Shown: positions 9,901-15,320 of the stretch, in pieces | How positions within the stretch are numbered: the first letter of the stretch is position 1 | Layout: each line of letters starts with the position of its first letter | From: CAZAYP01 sp964489425 [NCBI: uncultured Verrucomicrobiota bacterium] | GTDB lineage: Bacteria > Verrucomicrobiota > Kiritimatiellia > RZYC01 | Direction: 5' to 3' | NCBI GenBank assembly: GCA_964489425.1 | Contig: CAZAYP010000067.1 | Span: forward strand, 1-29,840 | DNA: 29,840 nucleotides | Position numbers and translations under genes: made by a program | The notes under the pieces: model-generated | The model's input: only the letters and a program-made list of their open reading frames with translations | Told to the model about the DNA's origin: nothing | Database searches by the model: none

Positions 9901-10016
9901 ACCCGGCCCACAGCCCCTGGTACACCTGCCGCGCCCAGGCGGACAACCTGGCCATCCGCATCGGGCAGGTCCCGCCCAGCGTGGCCTTGCCGTGGCTGAT
10001 GCTGTTGCTGCAGTGA
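6906..10016 (+). CDS. Exported FG-GAP/integrin-alpha-like double beta-propeller protein
   Basis: This is a 1036-residue protein with an N-terminal hydrophobic signal (about residues 12-29). It contains LLAC at 20-23, so lipoprotein processing is possible besides ordinary signal-peptidase cleavage. Fourteen copies of a unit of about 62 residues run from about residue 45 to 870. Each carries the calcium-loop pattern D-x-N-x-D-G-[YF]-x-D, as in GDVNGDGYADLLVGSP; three copies vary this (NADGY twice, SGDGF once). Fourteen blades suggest two seven-bladed propellers in tandem. A beta-sandwich-like region follows, then the tail LPWLMLLLQ, shared with the proteins at 3303 and 17790. FG-GAP propellers usually bind ligands or surfaces; no enzymatic residues are evident. 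The start has GAGGG seven nt upstream. It is transcribed toward the GH13 gene. Confidence 0.9.
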   Translation: MTQQLGMVRGGLNIVFVTLLLACGLILGANPETDAALTPAATWSSVGANDGDKVGAALSAWGDVNGDGYMDLIVGTPWMNSRRGKALVMYGSANGLTGSVLSPAWSYQGENENDDFGRSVAHIGDVNGDGYGDVAVGASLYPNSTAVGRVYIFHGSASGLPSSPNRTITAVYGGDYFGWDVAGAGDVNGDGYADLLVGSPSAAGAAYVFHGSASGITGTQPSEAAWAGPGGYAVAGLGDVNGDGYSDVASGAPYNAFDSGMVYVYLGSAAGLGGSASWIGTGEFNQNRFGWDVAGAGDVNADGYCDLLVGAAAYDGEGGSRAYGKAYLFLGNASGIQGSPAAPAWSVAGAMQQERVGQVVAGAGDVSGDGFADILVGSDNTNSRGQALLFLGRTNGITGTRATAAWMYTGADYEQAAAALGGAGDFNGDGYADAAVGATGVQNSRGAVYAFHGQADPPTNTRVAVGEADFGYLGSGLAGRGDYNGDGFDDVALAAEGYDRMTGKIYVFHGTAHGVDFNLSVPAWSLTGTSSYDVLGGVDNAGDVNGDGFDDLVVSAPGFGTGRGRVMVFHGSAAGIQGTWATPAWYAHGEADYDNLGRKVCGAHDINGDGFADILVSAPNNSDTRGKVYAFFGSTNGIQGVPATARWSLNGLAVGDYLGDTLAGAGDVNGDGFADIIIGADNYNGNQGVVYAFHGGINGVSGNLANPAWVGSGEHAGSLFGAALAGAGDVNGDGFSDIIVGAREYSSGWVSQGKAYIFAGSSGGLQGNTGSQFWNVAGTGPSNYLGWAVAGAGDVNGDGVADVLVSDVLNAGTVYLFHGSVDPAGMPTVPARQFVNPYDGDFGLRLAGAGDVNADGYADFLAAAPNGAGDRGRVFLFQGNGGAGCLKFTSQWQVLPQMIAWNGFSRSADRFAALQFVAAPMGKGQLKLQVQAVQAGQSFASPQVVNGAKTNWQASSAGGMSVLSHIQTGMTQGRAYQWRARALYAPFSVTNAVITPPPNPAHSPWYTCRAQADNLAIRIGQVPPSVALPWLMLLLQ

Positions 10017-10017
10017 T

Positions 10018-10032
10018 CGCGCCGGCGGCGCG
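10018..10032. terminator. Short GC stem-loop between convergent genes
   Basis: CGCGCC pairs with GGCGCG around the loop GGC, in the 18-bp gap between the stop of the FG-GAP gene and the stop of the GH13 gene. There is no T-run on either side, so intrinsic termination is only possible, not shown. Confidence 0.3.
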
Positions 10033-10034
10033 GC

Positions 10035-11501
10035 TCACGTCCGCTTGAAAAAGTCGTAGTTGGGCACGCAGCCGGGATCCGGCGCCAGGTACATCACCTG
10101 CCAGGGGTCCAGCCGCAAATCCAGGAAGTTGCTGAACCGCAGGTTTTGGCCGCTGAACCAGTCGGTCAGGCGCATGGCATCGTAGAGGTGCGAATACGGC
10201 ACGAACAGGCGGAACTCCTGCTTCTGCGCCGTGGGATTGACGACCGCCAACCCGAACTGGCGCGGGGTGCCTGGGACATGGCGCAGGAAGGCGACCGTCG
10301 TGTTGAGTTGCGGGGTCAGGTCCTGGCACTGCCCGGTGCGTAGTTCCGGCCGCTCGCGTCGCAATCGGATCAGGCGCTGGTACCATGCCGTCAGCGGGTG
10401 ACTCTGGTGGGCCCGCTCCCAGCGCATGCTGGCGCGGTTGAACGGGTCGCCGCCATGTCCGTCGCCGACCATGCCGACCTCGTCGCCGTAATAAATGAAC
10501 GGCGCTCCCGGCAGCAGGAACTGCAGGGCCGTGGCGGCTTGGGTGGGCCCTGGGTCGGCGCCCAGCGAGTTGGCCAGGCGGCGGTAATCGTGCGAGGCGA
10601 GCATGCTGAACCAGCGGCCCTGGCGCTCCGGGCCGGCCTCGGCCAGCAGCGCGCCCAAGCCGGCGCTGAACTGCGGCGCGGCGATTTTGCCGGTGAGGAG
10701 CGACAGGATCAGGTCGGTGGGATAATACGTCTGGACGCCGTCCAGCACGTCCAGCCAGCCGGCCGCGTAGCTCCATACCTCGCCCACCACGAAGATTTCC
10801 GGGTTGATGGCGTGGGCGGTGTCCCGCACCAGGCGGCACAAGTCGCGGCCGAGGTCGTTGGCGCAGTCGAGCCGCAAGCCGTCCACGCCTTGCCGCGCCC
10901 AGAACACCACGGGGCTGTCCGGACCCGTGATCATGGCCGTCGTGACCTCGGGGTTTTCATAGTTCAATTCCGGGATAATCCGGTGGCTGCGCCAGCATTG
11001 GTACTCCTCCGGATGCCGGGTGAACGTGAAAAAGTCGCGGAAACGCGCGGCCGGGTGGGCCACCGCATCGCGGAACCACGGGTGCTCGCGCGAGCAATGG
11101 TTGAGCACCAGGTCGATCACCAGCTTGATCCCGGCGCCATGCAACGTCGCCAGCAGGTGGCGGAAATCGTCCAGTGTGCCCAGCGCCGGGTCCACGGCGC
11201 AGTAGTCGGTGATGTCGTATTTGATCGACGTGGGCGCCGGGTAAAACGGCGTGCAGTACACGGTATCGATGCCAAGATCACGCAGGTAAGGGATCCGCTC
11301 GGCCATGCCGCGCAGGTTGCCGCCGAAATACTCGTTGCAGTGGTGGCCGGGCCGCTCCTGCATCGCCTCGTCCCACGCGCGCAACTGCGCGCCGGCCGGG
11401 AACAGGTGGCTGTGTGTCGCTGCCGCCAGCGGATCTCCGCTCCGGTTGAACCGGTCCGGAACAATCTCGTAAATGACACCTGCGTGCCAATGGGATTTCA
11501 T
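10035..11501 (-). CDS. Glycoside hydrolase family 13 (alpha-amylase/neopullulanase-like) enzyme
   Basis: This is a 488-residue cytoplasmic enzyme acting on alpha-glucans or maltodextrins. The four conserved GH13 regions are visible: DLVLNH (D130-H135), GLRLDCAND (nucleophile D212), VGEVW (acid/base E241) and the transition-state stabiliser region ASHD (H304, D305). The last shows S where N is more usual. QFLLPGAPFIYYGDEVGM is the typical late-barrel strand, and a C-terminal beta domain follows. No signal peptide is present. I chose the ATG at 11501 because AGGGAGA lies six nt upstream and the family sequence (YEIVPDRF) begins at once; an upstream in-frame ATG adds 23 non-conserved residues. 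The length fits cyclomaltodextrinase/neopullulanase-type catalytic parts without their N-terminal domain. The exact product specificity is not readable. Confidence 0.93.
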   Translation of the reverse strand: MKSHWHAGVIYEIVPDRFNRSGDPLAAATHSHLFPAGAQLRAWDEAMQERPGHHCNEYFGGNLRGMAERIPYLRDLGIDTVYCTPFYPAPTSIKYDITDYCAVDPALGTLDDFRHLLATLHGAGIKLVIDLVLNHCSREHPWFRDAVAHPAARFRDFFTFTRHPEEYQCWRSHRIIPELNYENPEVTTAMITGPDSPVVFWARQGVDGLRLDCANDLGRDLCRLVRDTAHAINPEIFVVGEVWSYAAGWLDVLDGVQTYYPTDLILSLLTGKIAAPQFSAGLGALLAEAGPERQGRWFSMLASHDYRRLANSLGADPGPTQAATALQFLLPGAPFIYYGDEVGMVGDGHGGDPFNRASMRWERAHQSHPLTAWYQRLIRLRRERPELRTGQCQDLTPQLNTTVAFLRHVPGTPRQFGLAVVNPTAQKQEFRLFVPYSHLYDAMRLTDWFSGQNLRFSNFLDLRLDPWQVMYLAPDPGCVPNYDFFKRT

Positions 11502-11621
11502 GGTCGTTCTCCCTGGATTTGAAGTATCACCTGTATAAGCTGGATTGGCTGGGTCGGCCATACATAACATGAAAACTCAAATGTGGCCCGAACGCACCGC
11601 GGAATGGATGGTTCGGTTTTA

Positions 11622-11852
11622 TCAATGCATTCTTCCAAGGGCCGGGAAGGCCGCTAATAATAGGACGAGTCCAAGCAACAGCCGGGTGGCCGGCCGCATG
11701 ACACCGGAGACAATGAATCCGAGCACGACGACCAGCACCGCCGCGAGCAGACCAGTGGCCGGAGAACCATCAAGCACAAGCGCCCAACAATGCAGACCGG
11801 CAGCGATGGCAAAACTGATGGTGGCAAGGATGTCGATCCCGCGGTTTAGCAT
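11622..11852 (-). CDS. Small multi-span membrane protein downstream of the PIN toxin
   Basis: This is a 76-residue, highly hydrophobic protein with two or three predicted membrane spans: about 6-30 (ILATISFAIAAGLHCWALVL), 31-50 and 54-73. The ATG lies three nt after the PIN-gene stop (TGAACCATG), so it is probably translated from the same message. I do not recognise the family. It may be unrelated to toxin function and simply share the transcript. Short length and lack of homology knowledge limit confidence that it is expressed. Confidence 0.5.
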   Translation of the reverse strand: MLNRGIDILATISFAIAAGLHCWALVLDGSPATGLLAAVLVVVLGFIVSGVMRPATRLLLGLVLLLAAFPALGRMH

Positions 11853-11855
11853 GGT

Positions 11856-12281
11856 TCACGTGGCGCCGGCCGGGCGTCGTTTGCTATGGGCATCCCCGAT
11901 CTTTGCATATGCGGGTTCCAGGCCCTTCAGCATGGGATAATGTTTCGTGTTGAGGGTTTTTAGATCGGCGTTCTCGGCTTCCGCCGTAGCGGCCACGATG
12001 GCGTCGGCCAGGCCCACACCGTGTGACTTGGCATATTGCTTCTTGTAAAGACCGCCGGCCCTGGCCATTTCGGCCGATACCGGAACCACGCGAAACAGGG
12101 AAATGAAAGCGTCGAGGATGCTCAGTTCCTCGGCGTTCTTGATGCCCGCGTAGAGTTCGGCGACGACGATGCTCGATAGAATGATCCGATCCGCCTGCGC
12201 CTGAACCAGCGCGATGGCCTTGGGCTGTCCGCGCAGGAAGTCCACCAGCACATCGGTGTCGAATAGGGCGGTTTTGGGCAT
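11856..12281 (-). CDS. PIN-domain ribonuclease toxin (VapC-like)
   Basis: This is a 141-residue PIN-domain protein, predicted to be a magnesium-dependent RNase that blocks translation unless bound by its antitoxin. Acidic active-site candidates are D8 (LFDTDVLVD), E42 (VVAELYAGI) and D93 (GLADAIVAA). The fourth position lies in LKTLNTKHYPML, with N where many VapCs have D. The chosen ATG at 12281 starts the family motif at once; the open frame upstream overlaps the antitoxin in another frame. It starts four nt after the antitoxin stop (TGACAGCATG), the usual arrangement of a toxin-antitoxin pair. Confidence 0.9.
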   Translation of the reverse strand: MPKTALFDTDVLVDFLRGQPKAIALVQAQADRIILSSIVVAELYAGIKNAEELSILDAFISLFRVVPVSAEMARAGGLYKKQYAKSHGVGLADAIVAATAEAENADLKTLNTKHYPMLKGLEPAYAKIGDAHSKRRPAGAT

Positions 12282-12285
12282 GCTG

Positions 12286-12519
12286 TCAGCCTCGGTCCCA
12301 GGAACGCCTTGCGGCCGCGAAATCAGGCAGGTCGGTGCGGTTTTTCCACAGCCCGGCGGCCTCCTGGAGCACGGTGGCCCGGCGGGGACCCTGGGCCAGA
12401 TCAAGAAACCGATCGACTGCTTCGCGGATGAGTTGCGATTGCTTCTTGCCGGTAGCCTTGGCAGCGGCGTCGAGCCCGACCCGCTCGGGTTCCGTCAGGT
12501 ATATTTGAGTTCTCACCAT
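12286..12519 (-). CDS. Ribbon-helix-helix antitoxin
   Basis: This is a 77-residue CopG/RHH-type protein. The N-terminal strand MVRTQIYLTEPE is followed by two helices (AAKATGKKQSQLIREAVDRFL), the classic DNA-binding fold. The C-terminal 35 residues or so (LWKNRTDLPDF) would wrap the toxin. The ATG at 12519 is preceded by GGGAGG six nt away; a more upstream ATG lies in the operator and adds seven residues. It is first gene in the module and presumably autoregulates through the repeats at 12531-12555. Confidence 0.9.
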   Translation of the reverse strand: MVRTQIYLTEPERVGLDAAAKATGKKQSQLIREAVDRFLDLAQGPRRATVLQEAAGLWKNRTDLPDFAAARRSWDRG

Positions 12520-12530
12520 AACCACCTCCC

Positions 12531-12571
12531 GTGTATACATCAGTATTATACATCATCCGGGATGGTGTCAA
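12531..12571 (-). promoter_or_regulatory. Toxin-antitoxin promoter with operator repeats
   Basis: On the minus strand a perfect -35 TTGACA (12571-12566) and a perfect -10 TATAAT (12550-12545) are separated by 15 bp. The word GATGTATA occurs twice in direct orientation, separated by five bases. It overlaps the -10 and the start region up to 12531. Such spaced half-sites suit binding by RHH dimers. The short spacer is the one departure from an ideal promoter. Confidence 0.65.
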
Positions 12572-12641
12572 GAGCCCTGGCGTGGAACATGGCGAGCTCA
12601 GGCATCCGCTGCTCCGGCGCTGGGGGAGCGCGCTGCCGATC

Positions 12642-13448
12642 TCACCGCGGCAAGGCCAGCGGGAGCGGGCGTCCGGCCTCGGCCAGCAACCGGAACGGGA
12701 GGCCGTAGATGCTCTCCAGAATACCCGCCTGCAAGGCGTCCGCGGCCGGCCCCCAATACGTGATCCGACCGGCGTCAAGCGCCAGGATCCGGTCGCTGCC
12801 GGCGGCGGCCTGGTTGATGTCGTGGTGCACCGCCACGATCGTTTTACCCGCCTCGCGCCGGATGCGCCGCAACAGCGCCAGGACCAGCGCCTGCTGGCGG
12901 TAGTCCAGGAAGGCGGTGGGCTCGTCCAGCAGCAGGATGGCCGCGTCCTGTGCCAGCGCGGCGGCGATGTGCACCCGCTGGCGTTCGCCGCCGCTCAGCG
13001 TGACGATCTGCCGTCCGCGCCAGGCTCCGGTGGCCGTAAGGTCGAGCGCTCGCTCCACGGCGGCCTGATCAGCAACACCTGGCCGGGCCAGCCCGGCCAG
13101 CCAGGGATAGCGCGCCATGGCCACAAACTCTTCCACCGTGAAGGGCGGCGGTGTGTCGCCGGGCTGCGGCACGTAGCTGATCTGCCGCGCCCGTTCGCGG
13201 CTGGCCATGCCGTGCAAGTCCCGGCCGGCGACTCGGATTTGGCCCGTCCACGAGTCGATGATGCCGGCCAGGCACTTGAGCAGGGTGGATTTTCCCGCGC
13301 CGTTGGGCCCCACCACGGCCACGCTTTCGCCCCGCGCGATGGCGCAAGTGACCGGCCCAAGGATGCTGCGCCCAGCGGTCTGCCAGGCCACATCGTGGAG
13401 CGCGAGGATCTCTCCGTCCGTAGCGGGATTGGGCTCAAGGGGGGGCAT
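12642..13448 (-). CDS. ABC transporter ATP-binding protein, BtuD/FepC type (cobalamin or siderophore import)
   Basis: This 268-residue ATPase would energise import of cobalamin (or iron chelates). Visible motifs are Walker A GPNGAGKST (47-55), Q-loop YVPQ (Q95), signature LSGGE (151-155), Walker B ILLLDEP (171-177, E176) and the switch H209 in VHHD. The YVPQ..FTVEEFVAMARYPW region is typical of the FecCD-partner ATPases. The ATG at 13448 overlaps the end of the BtuF-like gene by 14 nt, which implies translational coupling. A longer open frame upstream is a shadow of that gene. Cobalamin rather than iron is inferred from the riboswitch upstream of the operon. No FecCD/BtuC permease gene is present in the window. 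Confidence 0.92.
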   Translation of the reverse strand: MPPLEPNPATDGEILALHDVAWQTAGRSILGPVTCAIARGESVAVVGPNGAGKSTLLKCLAGIIDSWTGQIRVAGRDLHGMASRERARQISYVPQPGDTPPPFTVEEFVAMARYPWLAGLARPGVADQAAVERALDLTATGAWRGRQIVTLSGGERQRVHIAAALAQDAAILLLDEPTAFLDYRQQALVLALLRRIRREAGKTIVAVHHDINQAAAGSDRILALDAGRITYWGPAADALQAGILESIYGLPFRLLAEAGRPLPLALPR

Positions 13449-14286
13449 GCAGCAACCTCGCGAAGTCGCCCAGCAGCAGCACGAGCCGCGGCCCGGGGAT
13501 GGCGGTGTAGTCATTGGTGAGCACATGCACGGCCGGCGCGCCGGCCGCGCCGGTCCACTGCGCCAGCCAGGCCGCCTGCACTGCCGCCGTGGTGGCTTGG
13601 CCCGGTCGGTGCGGCAGGATGTCGATGACCACGTCCGGCCGCATGGCCAGCAAGCCTTCGCTGGAGACCGTGGGGTACGGAATCCCCCCCGCATACGCGT
13701 TGGTGCCGCCGGCGCGCGCAATCAACTCGTCATAGAAGGTGCCGGGCCCGGCGAGGTACACCTCCGAGCAATCCAGCGGCCCGCGCGGATGGTCCACGCA
13801 GACCAGCACGCGCGGCCGCGCATTCGTCCGGTCCGTGAAGCTCCACGTATTCACCTGCCGCCGCATATGCGCCGCCAGCCGTTCCCCGGCATCGCGGGCC
13901 TGGCAGTCCCGGCCAATGGCCATAACCGACTGGATGACCTGCTCCAGGTCGTCGTGGTTGACGGCCAGCGTTTGCAGGCCCAGCCCGGCCAGCCGCTGGC
14001 GCGTGTCTTCCTGGGCTTGCAGCAGGATCACCAGGTCCGGCCGCAGCGTGGCCACGGCCTCGTAGCTGACATCGTAACAGCCGCCGATTTTCGGCAGGGC
14101 CTGGGCCGCCGCCGGGTAGCGGCAGTAGTCCGTGACCCCCACGACCCGGTCGCCCAGTCCAAGCTCAAAAAGGATTTCCGTGATGCTGGGCGACAGCGAA
14201 ACGATGCGCTGCGGCGGATGCGTGGCGGTGGCCGGCGGCGGGGCCGGCCGGCATGCGCCGAGGACAACCACCAGAAGGCATAGCAC
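13435..14286 (-). CDS. BtuF-like periplasmic substrate-binding lipoprotein (cobalamin)
   Basis: This protein is about 283 residues. It begins with a short hydrophobic stretch ending in a lipobox-like LGAC, followed by a proline-rich linker. The type III binding-protein fold is recognisable from RIVSLSPSITEILFELG, VGVTDYCRYPAAAQ, LPKIGG, VATLRPDLVI and the closing PGPRLVLLLGDFARLLH. The TDYCRYP region resembles cobalamin-binding family members. The start is uncertain: the GTG at 14286 gives a very short signal without basic residues. Further upstream the same frame runs through two REP-like units and has no credible initiation site. The native 5' end may have been altered by that insertion. 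It should deliver B12 to a BtuCD importer; the ATPase gene overlaps its 3' end. Confidence 0.85.
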   Translation of the reverse strand: MLCLLVVVLGACRPAPPPATATHPPQRIVSLSPSITEILFELGLGDRVVGVTDYCRYPAAAQALPKIGGCYDVSYEAVATLRPDLVILLQAQEDTRQRLAGLGLQTLAVNHDDLEQVIQSVMAIGRDCQARDAGERLAAHMRRQVNTWSFTDRTNARPRVLVCVDHPRGPLDCSEVYLAGPGTFYDELIARAGGTNAYAGGIPYPTVSSEGLLAMRPDVVIDILPHRPGQATTAAVQAAWLAQWTGAAGAPAVHVLTNDYTAIPGPRLVLLLGDFARLLHAPP

Positions 14287-14320
14287 CGACCGGCTAAAAC
14301 ATAAAATAGCCCATCGCGAG

Positions 14321-14364
14321 CTCCCCTCCTTTGCAAGGAGGGGTGGCCGCAGGCCGGGGTGGTT
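14321..14364 (+). repeat. REP-like unit A (hairpin plus GGCCGCAGGCCGGGGTGGTT tail)
   Basis: A perfect short hairpin at 14323-14343 (CCCCTCCTT over a TGC loop with AAGGAGGGG) is followed by a tail ending GGGGTGGTT. Unit B lies 45 bp downstream in opposite orientation with the same architecture, so the two form a BIME-like pair. The hairpin lies just upstream of the BtuF-like coding region. Confidence 0.7.
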
Positions 14365-14409
14365 GTGGATGGTCCGCGCCCCGATATCACGGTGGGTGGA
14401 ACCCGGAAC

Positions 14410-14457
14410 AACCGCCCCACCCTGCGGGTCCCCCCCGCCTTGAAAAGGCGGGGAGCC
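14410..14457 (-). repeat. REP-like unit B, inverted relative to unit A
   Basis: The unit reads AACCGCCCCACCC, then TGCGGGTCCCCCC, then the hairpin CCGCCTTGAAAAGGCGG. Read on the minus strand it has the same order as unit A: hairpin, then CGCA, then GGGTGGGGCGGTT. A near-identical copy lies at 28354-28402. It sits in the 260-bp gap between the pseudopilin stop and the BtuF-like start, which otherwise contains nothing I can identify. Confidence 0.75.
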
Positions 14458-14546
14458 CGGAGCGATATAACCGGACCAAGACCGAGCCGTGCGCAACATG
14501 GGAATTGACAGGTCTCGATGCTCACGTGGCGGTTGCATTGCGGGTT

Positions 14547-15320
14547 TCAATACGGATCAAACAGCGAGTTGTCGGGCGGGCCGAACCAGCCCAGGTGGTT
14601 GTTGGAGAATCCGCCCTTGCGGCTGCAGCTCATGGGCTCGGCGGAGACGTGGCCATCGCACCAGACCACGTTGGCCCGCCCGCGGTGCCGGAAGTGGATG
14701 GACGGATTGGCCACGCCGGTTTCGCGGGTCGGCCTGAGATCCGCGAGGTGCCGGTACGCCTCGGCGAACGAGTACTCGATGAGCCGGGTGGACCCCGCCT
14801 TGGTTTGAACGTAGGCGGTATCGCAGAACATGACCGTGCGCTGGGGGCTGGCGATCGCGGCCGGGGGCATGCCGCGGGTGCACCCGGCGAGCGCGCCTTC
14901 AAGGTAACCGCGTGACCCCACGCCGCGGGCATTGTAGCCGTAGCCGCCGCAGCTGGCCTCGAACCCGTCCGGCGCAAAGTCCGTCATGGCCGGGCAGGCG
15001 CGGATGGTTTTGTCCGTGCCCAGGTACGCGGCCAACGGTCCGCTGGCCGCGCAAAACGCTTCCGCGGGCGTGGTGCGCGCGCCGTGCCAGCGGACGTTGT
15101 TGGTGGAGTAGAAGTCGCTGGAAGCCGCCACGTAGCTGCCGTGATCCGCCGCATAAGCCACGTTGGCCAGGAACATCTGGCGCAACTGGCTGGCGCAGCG
15201 CGCCTGCTGGGCCCCGGCCTGGACGCGCAGCAACGCGGGCAGCAGCAGGTAGGCCAACAGGCTGATCAGGGCCATAACCACCAGCAGTTCGAGCACGGTG
15301 AACCCGCCCCGGCGCGTCAT
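14547..15320 (-). CDS. Type IV pseudopilin-like protein with H-X9-DG motif
   Basis: This is a 257-residue protein. It opens with a prepilin signal: basic MTRRGG, cleavage before FTVLELLVVM with glutamate at mature position 5, then a hydrophobic helix. The C-terminal part carries H-R-G-R-A-N-V-V-W-C-D-G, an exact H-X9-DG motif of the prepilin-type processing-associated family abundant in PVC bacteria. Several cysteines (CASQLRQM, RACPAM, ASCGGYG, GCTRG) could form disulfides. The start codon overlaps the upstream stop as ATGA, so it is translationally coupled to the propeller protein. Such proteins are exported through a type II secretion or type IV pilus-like apparatus; their cargo or role is largely unknown. 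Its place in a riboswitch-led operon suggests a role in B12 capture (inference). Confidence 0.9.
   Translation of the reverse strand: MTRRGGFTVLELLVVMALISLLAYLLLPALLRVQAGAQQARCASQLRQMFLANVAYAADHGSYVAASSDFYSTNNVRWHGARTTPAEAFCAASGPLAAYLGTDKTIRACPAMTDFAPDGFEASCGGYGYNARGVGSRGYLEGALAGCTRGMPPAAIASPQRTVMFCDTAYVQTKAGSTRLIEYSFAEAYRHLADLRPTRETGVANPSIHFRHRGRANVVWCDGHVSAEPMSCSRKGGFSNNHLGWFGPPDNSLFDPY

Noticed and set aside
13449-13721. N-terminal extension of the BtuD-like ATPase
   Set aside because: The extra 91 residues are out-of-frame btuF sequence rich in Arg, Pro and Ser. The ATPase family sequence begins after the ATG at 13448.
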